A stretch of 64,000 nucleotides of DNA from Lepidurus packardi (Eukaryota > Arthropoda > Branchiopoda > Notostraca > Triopsidae), in the NCBI GenBank assembly GCA_023053545.1, contig JAKZAN010000007.1, positions 4,898,001 to 4,962,000 of the forward strand, given 5' to 3'. Below the pieces are notes generated by a model. That model did no database searches, was not told the origin of the DNA, and worked only from the letters and a program-made list of their open reading frames with translations. A program made the translations under genes and the position numbers. Positions within the stretch are counted from its first letter, which is position 1; the number at the start of each line of letters is the position of its first letter. Shown here in pieces: positions 47,266-58,936 of the stretch.

Positions 47266-50200
47266 GTGTCCAGCATAATGACGATGATTAAAAAAACTCG
47301 TATTTCATGACAGAGATGACTACATGACCAGTCAAACCATGTGGGAGGATTTTTTTGTTTTTTAGCTTGGCAGAGTCGTTTCGTTTGTTAAGAGTGCGCT
47401 GTGAGGGTTGTGGGAGGTGTGTATACCGTATACACTACATTGTTGAGTTGTATGGTAAGGTGTGGTGGGTCCTGCCTGCGTGAGTCGACAGTTTTGCGTT
47501 CATTTGCACTCGCCAGGTTTCCCTACTAGTAGATTTACACTGAAAGAAGTAAGTTGCAGGTTCTCGTTTTGTCATAGAACTCCGGTCCTGTGTTGCATGG
47601 CAAGGCCCTTTGTTGACTTAAGAGAGGTTCTGTAATAGCTGACACATAGGCCTTTTTTTGTCGCGCTGGAGGCTACCCAAAGATGACCGTGGGACAGTAC
47701 ATATTTTGCCAGCCTCCGACACACATGACATGTGTTCCCCTTTTTTATCTCTTTTTCCTGTATTTTTTTATGTATTTTTATCGGCTGCCGCGTGGCGTAG
47801 CGATGACCAAACCTCATTTTATTTACCTTGAGATTGGTTAGCGCGGAACTAGTAGAAAAAATAAATAAATAGGCAGGTTGGGTCCTGTTATGTCTGCGAT
47901 GTTTATAAGTAAAATGCTGATGTTATGAGGTAAGGCACAAATACAGACATTGTTATCTCGCCCCCGTATGCGCGTATATGGGACGATATACAGTTTATAA
48001 TTTACACAGGAGTGTCGGATTATTTGACATAAAATGTTCGTTTGGTTGCTCGTTCTCTTATCATGATATTAGTTTTTTGTGTCGTTAAGAAAGTTAAGAA
48101 AAGTGATGTTGAAAGAAAGGAATGTTTTTTGTTCAAAGGAAGAAAAAAAAAAGCTAAGCGGATTCTACACAAGGTGGGAGTCGATGATAAATAGCTCAGA
48201 ACTCAGCCTAGTTAATGCTGCGTGGGAATTTTCACTTTTAGTTTGTTACACAACGAGAACGACACATTTACTTCCACGCAAAGGTTGTTTGTCACAGACT
48301 TTTTTGGCTTTTTTCATCGAACAGCATTGATGTTCCATGGAAAGCGAGTTTAAAGACCTGACTGCAGTAAAACAAACTGAGAAGAAATATAGTGCACGTA
48401 TTCGTAGCCCGTCACATGACACGTTTCGTTTTTTCATTGTTCTTGCTATATTAGATGCCTTGCTTGACTAGGATATTACGAATTTATTCCATTGTAAAAA
48501 AGAGGCCAAGCTTGAAATCTAATTTTGTGCTGTCCCAAGTCCAGGCTTGGGCTTAAAGTACGGCAATTGGATTGCCCAAATGAGGGGGAATTAGAACTGG
48601 AAACCCAGGGCCCAAACTTTCTTATTTGTCCGCCAGAAATTTAGAGATTCTTGGCGGAGCAGGTGCAAAATCCTTTTCTTGTGAAGAAGAAAAAAGCAAA
48701 AATACGGAACTATCCGGAATTTATGTGACAAGTGCCACAAAAGGCGGCTGGGACCCTTCCAGTTGGGTTTGTTTGCTTGTTGTTTGCTGAGCGCATAGGA
48801 ACGTGAAAGGTCGGAGGTTACGTGTTTTCTTTTCCTTCCGATTTATTTTTTTCTTCTTCTGCATGTGTGTAAAGAAGTTCCCATGCACGATGGGTCTCGG
48901 ACGGTACCTTGTGGAACGTTGCACCTGACCTTCCCCCTAATGCAGGCTAATATGGATTTAAACCGGCATAGGTATGCTGTTTTGATCCGTATCTTGAGCA
49001 AGAGTTATAAGCTGCCCATTATGTTCTTAAAACACCTTTTTTCTTTCTTTTCTTTGACAGTCCGAGGCTCGTTTAGCTAGTTTAGCAAGAGCAAGAAATG
49101 AGCGGTTTGCAGTTTTGGGGGCACTGAGTTTGCTGTCAGAGGAGGTGGCGATTTCGTCAGGATTTTCCTTTACCTGTAACAACTTGATTTTTGTGTTATA
49201 GTAAAAGTTTGAGTTTAAAAGTTTGGGTTATCAGCATAGGTCTTGGCGGCACAACAGGCCTCGCCAGAATACAGAATACCCAAGATAAAGATAGCGTTGC
49301 ACCTTTTGCAGGGAACATAAGGGCAGTTTATAGACAGAGACAGACGTTATAGACGTAAGCAGGAAGCTTACAACTGATAGTAACGGAGCCATGCTGGGGG
49401 ACCAGGCAGAGAATGCTTTGCACGCGGTACGCTGTCAATGATTACAATGCCAAGATAAAATTCTCGTACAAATTAGACGGTCTCACATAGGTCAGTCGTA
49501 CTAATTCGGGTCATTCTGACATCAAGCTGTTGTCTTGCCGGAAACCGATGAATGAATTATGCAATCCCTTGCTCAGCGTCATCTCCTGTTGTAATCCTTC
49601 GCGAAATCTTTAAAGGCGTCATCGATTGAGCAAGATTAAAAAGTCAAGGAACTTGGGGAGAGGTTCATCCACAAGCCAAATTCATCAACCATTGGTCAGT
49701 GGTTTCGTCATCTACTGCCTTAATCCTTCGCAAAGTCCTTTCAAGGCGTCATCGATTGATTAAAAGAAAGCCAAGGAATTTGGGGGAGAGGTTCATCAAC
49801 CCACCTCGATGCGTAGGATATCCGATTGTAGTATGTGTGATTCATGAAAGGCGCCTTTTTAGATATATACGGGAAAAGGGGCTCAAGAGAGTTTATAGTC
49901 TCTTTTTTCCCGGAACAATCGCCGAAGTTGCTTAAAAACGGCCTTTAAGCCGTACAGGTTATGAATTAATTGTGCGTGGACTCAACTACATAAACAATTT
50001 AGCTGACGCGTGTGTTCTGAGGCTCATACTGGCGTGATGAAAGTAGATCTTGTATGCGTTCACCAGTCATGCGTGAGAGGGCAATGGGTGAAAGGAAAGA
50101 GAGTCACTGAATCTCATTAACTGGCCCGAGTTTAGCGTGCAGACCAAGTAGAACCTGCCAATACTAGCGATGAGGAGTTTGGTGGACACCGTAAGTGAAC

Positions 50201-53200
50201 TCACGATGTACTGGAACTCCCAGTCGATTCCACAAGTTTTAAGAACATTGACTTACCTTCGTGGAAAGGTGCTTCACGTAATGGCAATTAGTGCTGCACC
50301 ACTTTTAACCTTTGAAATTTCACGCACTATAAAATCCGATAATCAAGTATTTTTGATCAGGTTTCCCCTGTCTTTCGAGGTTTTCAAGTTCATAAAATTG
50401 AGCCAAGTTCTCTGAACCCTTCCTTTTCAAAATTTAATTGTTGATTATTCCTTTTGTTTTACTTCCGGGAAAAAATATCACTCAAACCGTTTATTTCCGT
50501 ATTGTCGTCACAATTCGAGAAACAACTCTTCTCAAATTTTTCAAGATTTTTCGCGATTTTATTAAAGTATTAACACCGATACACTTAAAAAGGTCCTTGT
50601 CTCCTGTCAAGACGTTTTGACTGTAGTTTTTCCAATATCTCAATTCCAGCCAGTGAATGGCAACAGCAGCCAAAATACAGAACGCACGTGCGATAACGAG
50701 AAACACGATACACAGACTGAAGGTATATAATAAGATAAAAGGTATGCTCAGAGCTCGGGAGCTGGGACGACTCTGAGCGGGTTTTCTCGGGTTCGGGTGC
50801 CTTTTGCTCGACAATAGACCGGCGCCAGGAGCATCTAGAGGGCCAAAGTAGCGGGGGAATATTCTCCTCCCCATGAGGCTAAGAGTTCACGCTCTAAAGA
50901 CATGTTATAGCCCAGTACAGGGCGTACATACATTATATCTGTACCGTGGCATAGACGACTGCAGTAGTGAGCTTTTGCTGTATGTATATACTGCATTGCT
51001 GTGCGCACACTTTGCACGTCCATTCCGAAGACTTGGAGCGGGAAGAGTCTAGGAGTGTCCGGGGCAAATTCGCATGCAGTCATGCAGAATGGATGCCTTG
51101 GTTTGCATTCGCAACTAGGGTAGTGTGGCATACCGCGGACTAATAAAAACACACACAAGAACGAGGCCCATCACTGGGGTGTGCATGAAACCGCTTTGAA
51201 GGAAATTCTGCATATAAGGCGCGAAACGCAGCGATTGTTCCACAGCATGAACTGGATGTTTGCTCCAGCCAAGCCATTATATTTCGTGTTTTCTTTTTGG
51301 CGATTGGACTCGGCATTTTGTATGTATTCTTATTTTATTACTTTACCGCGGACAAGAGGAAGTGGAGCAAAAGGAAAGAAAAGTCATGAAGACAATGATG
51401 CTGCTAGAAGCTGCGGATGCAACGGCTGACATTGGTGCCGCCACCACCAGAGCAGATAGATCCCAGCTTAGGACATCCATGGTCGGCTCATTTGCTGTTC
51501 ATGGCTTTGGCTTAGGTTGTCCGTATAGCCTCCTGTCCTGCCAGTATCTGCCGTTTGCTTTGGCACTGCATGCTATCTGGCTTGTATAGAGTTTGCTGGT
51601 GTGTACTGCGTGAAATTTTCTACTCCATTCCCTAATCTTTTCTAAAGAAACTGGAACGGAGCGAGAGAGAATATCCCAGTTTTTTCTATTTTTATTGAAA
51701 AAAGAAAAATAATTTACCAGCAGTACTCGCTATAGAGGAGAAAGACAGGAAAATGTTGAAAAAATGACGACTTATATTTGCCTCTGAGACCATGGAAGCG
51801 TTATTGTGCAGAAGAAGAGGAGCGCGAAAGAGTTTCTTTTCTTTGGCTCGACTCCTAAAAGAATATACTTCATGTAACTTGGTTGGCGCGAGAGTTCTTG
51901 GTAAACGACCTTAAGCCAAGCTTGTCATTTAATTTTCCCTGAGAAATACTTTTTTTTTCCCTTCCTTTTTGCCGGGTGCACATATATTTACGAAATGGGA
52001 GAGACCAGGCTACCTCGTTCTACCTCCAACTTTATTTTAACAAAATAACACTGGCCTCAATAAATGCATATTTTACATGGGTGATGCTTTCTTTTTTATT
52101 CACTTCCGCTTCCATTTTTTTCTAACGAATTGGGATTCCTCTCAAGTTTCCCCTAAAGGGAACTATATATTTCATATGCAAAGTATGCAGTTTAAAAACT
52201 GTAGTATAATCACAAAATTTATTTTTTTCAGCCCTCCTGTACTAGCTTTTTGTTATGAATTATACTGTCATTGCTGCTGAATTAAAGAGCGTAGATTTGG
52301 ACAGTTTTCTCGTCTAAACACAACAAAACTGATGTGCCTGATGGACACGTTCTGATACAGGGTGCGCTCATTAATTTTGTTGTCCCTAGAGTTGAGGGCA
52401 AGCCAATACTCAAACTCTAGTCTTCCTCATTGAAGTCTGCGGGAGCAGCCAAGTTCCCGAACTTTTAGCTCGTCTAAAATGACAAAAGCTCTTGATTGAA
52501 TGCCTTATGCCCACAAATCTCTTGTTTTCAGTTTTCCTCCTAGATAGGAAGTGTTTCGTCTGCCGCCGTGGCTGAGTCTCATAATTTCTTCGCGAGGGGA
52601 TAACAAGGTGGGGGTAGGTGCACAAAAAATATCCAGTCATTATGGTCAATAAGGTATGGCTCTTACGTCGTAAATTGAAAGTTGGAAATTCGTAGTTGAT
52701 TCTCGACTCTATTCAGGAGGTTATGCATATTTTAGAGGCAAAATCCTGGATTAAACCTGGATTTGAAGGTTCTGCTGATGCTTTCTTGGGTTGACAGGCA
52801 AAAGAGCTGATGAACAAAGGTCTGTTACTTCCTGCATGCAGTAATTGAGAGCAAACGTGGAATAGACGCATGGAATCTCTACGCTACATGCCGCTGTTCG
52901 TTCCAGAGGTTTGTAACAGCATCCCAATACATGGATGTACCATTAATCCTTGATGTGTAAGCAGTCTGTCAGGCGGACTCCACCCGGCAATATGCAATAA
53001 GCAAGAAGACGCTGCCACGATGTGGCTAACAGGTAAAACCTTTTCAGATCTTTTGATCATCATCCGCCGGGCAACTCCCAACCCTGCGGGTTTAATTTTC
53101 GGCATTTTCTTGGCTTTTCCTTTGCACCCCCACAACGCTCCAAACGCATCTGATATAGGCCAGTGATGACCTGACGTTCCCGGGGTTTTGCGGAAGATTC

Positions 53201-56200
53201 AAATCGTTTGAATCTTCCCCAATTTCCCCGCACAAGCGACTGATACTCCTGAACTTCTCTTGAATTCTTTAACATGCGTCGAGGTCAAAGAGTCTGCAGG
53301 TTTTACCACGTCCACATAAAGTTTACGAAAAACTAGAGTGTCGGTTTTAATTATGCAAGTGTCTTGACTGAATTTCTCATCGTAAATTGGACACGAAGAA
53401 GAAGGGCAGACATAGACAGTAAGGAGTAGCATACAGTTGATGGTACTCGGGCCAGAGAAACGACTATATGGAGGTTGGCATGCGGAAAACAGCATGGGCG
53501 TGAAAGCTAATATATGGTAATTGTAAGACTTAGGTTGACTTACGTAGACGCGTATTCCCTCCCATGGAAGCAAAAGAATCAGACTGACAAATTGTGTCTT
53601 CGTGCTCCAAGCCCTGCGCTTTGGACTTTGTCTGGGGAGAAAATAGGGAGGACTCCCCTTGTAAACCGCGAACTGGCAGAGCAGAGCCCACTCTGCCCGT
53701 CAAGAAGTACGCACAACATAGAACAGCGATGCAACCCCTGATATCATCGGAATGACATTATCCGTGTATATCGATGCCACTTTTTCCTCCGTTTTTATTT
53801 CTTATTTTCTGTTTCTTTCGCCCCATCTACAGAACACGAAAGATCTCCGGTAATTGGAAACAGGGATTAGGACAATCCAAGCAGGCAAACGATGACCGCG
53901 AGCGCTCAAGATGTTGACCACCGTATACTACAAACACTCAATCCATCTCCTAAAGGTCCTTAAAGGCGTTGGCGCTGCGTGGAATACAAGAGCGAGAGAG
54001 GCAGAGAAAGAGAGAGAAAAATTGCCAGGATTGCTACGGGGGCTCGTGAAAATGGTGAAACCCCCCATGAAACGTATAGCGGTGGCCATTGCCGCATTCC
54101 CAAGAATGGGATTTGCTAGCCTGGGTCGCTATAAATCTGGAGTAAAACGCTTGTCACTATCGTCATTGTCTTCGTCTCTTTGCAGCATTAGGAAAAGGCC
54201 GCCCCGGTGACGATGAAGATAATTCAGGGGAGTTTGGGCAGGGACGATTGTTGTCACGTATAGAACCAGGATTAGTTAATTGGGATGGTTTGAAGTTGCG
54301 CTAAAAAGGCGAAAGGGTGTGGTGAGGATAGTCTCTCCTCGACATGCTGGTCCCAGGCTAATTTGCCTAGTAATTGGGCCGCATGTTCATGCAAATGGGG
54401 GGCCCGGGGTATATCTTATATGTTAAGGCAAAAGGCGTCTGCAAGGAAGTTAGTGATGTAATGGACGCGAAGGCTCAAATGAATTACTGTTATGTGTCGC
54501 TAACGCGTGTACATATGAGGGGGCGTACAAGGGGCTGAGACAATTCCGTGTCGGGTATGTGCGGAAGTAGCCTACATATACTTTATAGTGAAGCCCGAAA
54601 GGTGAAGAGCACTTGACCGGGTGCTTCTCTTTGGAATTCCCAGATACCCCGTAGAGTAGTGGCAGGCGATGTAATTTTTATTTTTTTTTATTTTTAGGGA
54701 AGACGCTTCCTTAACTTGTGCTAACCGCAATGCAACTACTGAGAGGATTACCCAAACGGGCCAACTTATGATTCTAAGCGGTTTTGTTATGCCAGCATGC
54801 CAAAAGGCTTACGCGACAAGAAGCCACACTCCTTGTTCAAAATACTTCAAAAGTTCAGAGTAATTTTGGACAATTTTAGACTATCTCTTAATTATTTTTA
54901 GACTATTTCTTTATTTGATCAGTGCGAACAAGTTGCTCTGTATTAGATGCAAATGACAAGTGTATGTGTCTTTAGGAAGTAAAGAAAGACTATGGTTGGC
55001 CAAACTTCCCCTTCTTGAAAGCAAGCGAAGAGTAGGGGATTCACCTCGCCTAGACATTGATACGTAAGTGATGGATTGCTATTATCCCGTGCCGAGTTTT
55101 GGGCCGATATTGAGGGAGTATGAAGGATATGAAGGAGAGGGGTCGGCGAAGTTGTCCATAAATCGAGCGCATTTCGTCAAGAAGTACTCGTTAAATCGAT
55201 CCCCTTTAACCCAAATGGTATATTCTGTCCTTTACAGAGCTTTAGGGCTAAAGTTTTGGGGTTCTAATTTACTTGAGAGAGAAATAAAGCGAAAATTGCT
55301 ACGATTTGTATAACCTTCCGTGAGAAGCCTTCAACTCAATAATAGGCCAATTAATATGGCCTGTCGAGAAGATGCTTTATTGATTAATATTGGGTCTAAG
55401 CAAAAGCAGAGAGAAACGTGCCTGCCTGTCTTGTCGTGAGTTGGGCTTCTGAGATAAAGCGCTTAGAAAAGCTTTTTGTTTTCCCTGTGGTGCTGATTTC
55501 TGATGTGTGTGGTATGGGCCATGTTATTGTATAGGCCTTCCCTGGGTTCTTTTGGAAGAGGCAAGGCAGAAACTCGAAGCGAGAAGGCCTGCAACTTGAA
55601 GCTCGATGCCGATTTACGAGCAAGACTAGATGGATAGACCGTATATTCCTAAATGGAAGGTCCGCGTGCCAAAGAAAAGCCTTATTAACAAACATAACAA
55701 AAAAATCGGTGGGTTCAAGCCACGTGATGAAGACATAACTGTAGAGGGTTGTAGCAACTTATGGATTTTGTCTATATTCTTATATGGCTTTTCCTACGAG
55801 TGGGAAAGGATAAGGATGAGCCCAGGAACTATCCTGTTAGCCAGTGGACGACTTATAGCCGAGACTTCGTGAACCATAAAAAATGGCCACAGGTTTCTTT
55901 GTTTTTTTAGGGTGAAGAGGGGGTTAACGTTCATTTTCCTTTGCCATTATCATGTCCATCGCAATCACCACACATATGTTGGGTTGTTTAAATCATTTCT
56001 ATCGAGGTTTTTATAGGTATGTCTGCCACATGCCCTGTCGGAGATCCAACCTTCGCGGTTACGAATTAATTAAGATATCAAAGATTAATTAAGAAAAGTT
56101 TTTTCTTAAACAATCCTCAATGTCATGTGCACAGAATCATGGAAGGTAGACTTGAAATGGAAGACTTTTTCTTCGCTTTTTTTTACCTCTTATCGCTTTC

Positions 56201-56230
56201 TCTAAGCTAGTCATGCCATGAGCGACACAA
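47266..56230. other. Gene-poor stretch
   Basis: No supported exon. It contains a two-copy repeat at 49592-49802 and a perfect hairpin at 53192-53218. The longest minus-strand frame (50874-50491) has a hydrophobic segment but no recognisable family, start context or splice partner. Confidence 0.4.
49592..49802. repeat. Two-copy direct repeat, about 82 bp each
   Basis: A segment starting AATCCTTCGCGAAATC and ending GGGGAGAGGTTCATC at 49592-49675 recurs with scattered changes at 49722-49802. Both contain AAGGCGTCATCGATTGA. Confidence 0.75.
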
Positions 56231-56235
56231 GTCTT

Positions 56236-56860
56236 CCGTGTTAGCGGGGAACTCTTAATTTCTGCGTTTGACGTAACGAGTTTAATCGGACGAAAACTTT
56301 TAATGAGGTGCGTGGAACGTGTGTGTGTGTATGTGTGCGTGGAAGCCAAATAGGACTAGGGCCGTGCTTTTGCCGTCCGTTTTTTTGGCTACGTGACACA
56401 AGGACGACTCGACAATAGGACTACGGTGTACCCGACTTAAGGACTGCGAACCCCGACTTAAGGAACACGAAGCCGGACTTAAGGCCTACAAACCGTGTTA
56501 GCGGGGAACTCTTAATTTCTGCGTTTGACGTAACAAGTTTAATCGGACGAAAACTTTTAATGAGGTGCGTGGAACGTGTGTGTGTATGTGTGCGTGGAAG
56601 CCAAATAGGACTAGGGCCGTGCTTTTGCCGTCCGTGTTTTTGGCTACGTGACACAAGGACGACTCGACAATAGGACTACGGTGTACCCGACTTAAGGACT
56701 AGGAACCACGACTTAAGGACGACGGAGGCCAATTTAAGGACGACAGACCCCGACTTATGGACTAGGTTCAGTTAGGTTAAGACCAGGTTAGGTTAGGTTA
56801 GGGGTTTGTGGTCCTTTAGTCGGGTACACCATAGTCCTATTGTCGAGTCCTTGTGTCTAC
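56236..56860. repeat. Tandem 256-bp duplication followed by an inverted terminal segment
   Basis: Copy 1 (56236-56445) and copy 2 (56493-56700) are near-identical apart from two bases of a (GT)n tract. Each ends with GACACAAGGACGACTCGACA, AATAGGACTACGG and GTACCCGACTTAAGGACT. The same segment appears inverted at 56811-56857 (GTCGGGTACACCATAGTCC, TATTGTCGAGTCC). Repeated CCCGACTTAAGGAC words and a TTAGG-like run (GGTTAGGTTAGGTTAGG near 56786-56802) lie between. No protein-coding frame is credible. Confidence 0.8.
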
Positions 56861-58078
56861 GTCTCGTAATTTTTGTTACACGAGTAGCTTCTCGCTTTCG
56901 AGAGGCATTTGACGCTTGATGTAACATAGCATTCGCTTGCGGGGTATCAACTGTTATTTCTTGTTTTTTTACTCCTGGCAAATAGTCAAAAGTCTTGTTA
57001 ATGAAGGGAGAGAAAGGGGGGATAACGGAGGAAGACAATTAATCTGCCAAAGTGAGCTCAAGAAGTAAGAAGAAGAAAAATCCGATCCACCATCCGATAT
57101 TGTATTTAGCGTTTTGGGCAGGAGCCAAGAAGTTTAGGTGATGTTCCTTGTTCAAGCTCCCCGCGTTTTTTTGTCGCCAGGAACCGAAGTGAGCTCTGTT
57201 GCCAAGGTTTCTATGGCAACGAGGTTACACCAGCCAAGCAACTCCGAGGCGTTGTCGCCGTCGTGGACGTCCAATGGAGCAGGAAGACCCTCTCTTATGG
57301 ACAAGCCCCATCCATCCTGCCGGAAACGAAGGAATCTCCTTTCTGACCTCACCGCGAACCCCTTGACAAGTGAGCACCCCTTTTTGCAGCGCTTCCACGT
57401 ATAATACGGCGTAAGGAGATGGTTTCGGACGGGACCAAAAGCAAGCAAAAGTCTTGTCTGCTACTTCCGCTTAACTTTGCCTTTACTTCAACTCCTGAGT
57501 TGGCTCTTTTACTATGTTTTGGGCTCTGTATATGCTGCCCCGTGCCAACAGGAAGATTCATAAGAAATCAATGAACCAGGTTGTTTTGACCTGCTTCAAT
57601 GTGCTCTATAAAAGCCAGCAACACGCAAAAAGAGGGTGCATACATACTAGCAGAGAGAAAAGAGAAAAAAATGGTCGAGAGCAATACCGAACACTGAATA
57701 TGCGCCCTTGATTCTTTGACTTTGGGGGGAGGAATAGAATTATGGGCGATATCGAAGTCGATTTACTGCTCGAGCAAGTCTTTCACTGCCGAGGACTTCC
57801 CTTATAGACACGATATAGACAGCAATGTGGCATTTTCAGCGTCTCACGGTAGAACGTCGACAGTATTAACCTTTCCCATAGAAGATCGATAGGTTCTCCG
57901 TGTATCCAAAAAGAGTAGAATAATGCCTAGCACGCTCCGGTTAGTCATAAAAGCAGATGGAAACCCAGAACTAAACTAAAAAAATTTATAGGAAACCTTT
58001 GCCCCACCAGGATAGTATAATTCAGTAAACTTTTTGCATCGGGAAGGTTTATCCACGACATTTTTAATTTTTACTTTG

Positions 58079-58160
58079 GAAGAGTACAGGCAAGAATAAA
58101 AAGAAAGAGTACAGGAACAAAGAAAGAGTAAAATGGAAGAGTACAGGCAAGAATAAAAAC
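58079..58160. repeat. Short interrupted tandem repeat
   Basis: GGAAGAGTACAGGCAAGAAT followed by AAAA occurs at about 58079-58102 and again at about 58135-58158. Related AAAGAGTACAGG and AAAGAGTAAAAT words lie between. Confidence 0.75.
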
Positions 58161-58655
58161 TTAAAGGAGTTCAAGTGTAAAAGAGCTGGCGGACGGAAGT
58201 CGAGAAAGACGCTCGGCGTCGTTGTGGCGTCTAAAGTAGATTTGTTCGTGCTTGGAGAACTGAGCTACAACTACAACGGCAAGCGTCCAATTGGATTGTT
58301 GTTTCTGTGGAGATAATGTCATCTTATTTTGCGTTGTCGCTGTCGTAATCCAAAATCGAAAAGGAAAAAAGAAATTAAAGTCAAAGTCTTTTGGATCGCG
58401 TTTGGTTTTCATCCCCCTCGTGTACGACGGACAAACCCTTATTGGATTTATTGGAGGAGTTATGAAGTACCCATTTACGTCATGGCGCAGCCTTGTATAT
58501 TGTAGACTACCCCCCAATACTGCTTATCGCTCAATTCAATTATTAAGACTTGACGCCTGGTGATAAACAAACGTTTGGTTTCCCCATCAACTTCGCGAGC
58601 CTCCAACTGGATTAGAGCATACGAAACCTAACATGAGCTAGGCTGCTTCCTTCTC

Positions 58656-58936
58656 TAAGTGAGCCTAATTTGTGACTATAGCAGGCAAGGCAAAGGTGTC
58701 TAGGTTCTGGAATTTTTACAATTTCTTCAATGTTTTATTTTTTTTTTATTTACTATTACACAAATCATCAATACAATAAGGAGATTTGAGCAACTTTGTA
58801 TGCTTCGCTTAAGTGAGCCTGATTTGTGAGTATCGCAGGCAAGGCAAGGGTGTCTAGGTTCTAGAATTCTTACAATTTCTTCAAGTTTTTAATTTGTTAA
58901 TTTTTTTTTATCAGTCGTCAATACAATAAGGAGACC
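58656..58936. repeat. Two-copy tandem repeat, unit about 150 bp
   Basis: TAAGTGAGCCTAATTTGTGA through CAATACAATAAGGAGA at 58656-58782 recurs at 58809-58936 with about one change per ten bases. Both copies share GCAGGCAAGGCAA and GTGTCTAGGTTCT. Confidence 0.8.

Noticed and set aside
50491..50874. 127-codon minus-strand frame with a hydrophobic stretch, considered as a signal-peptide exon of the ADAMTS-like gene
   Set aside because: The hydrophobic part is internal, no donor in the right phase follows it, and no family is recognised.
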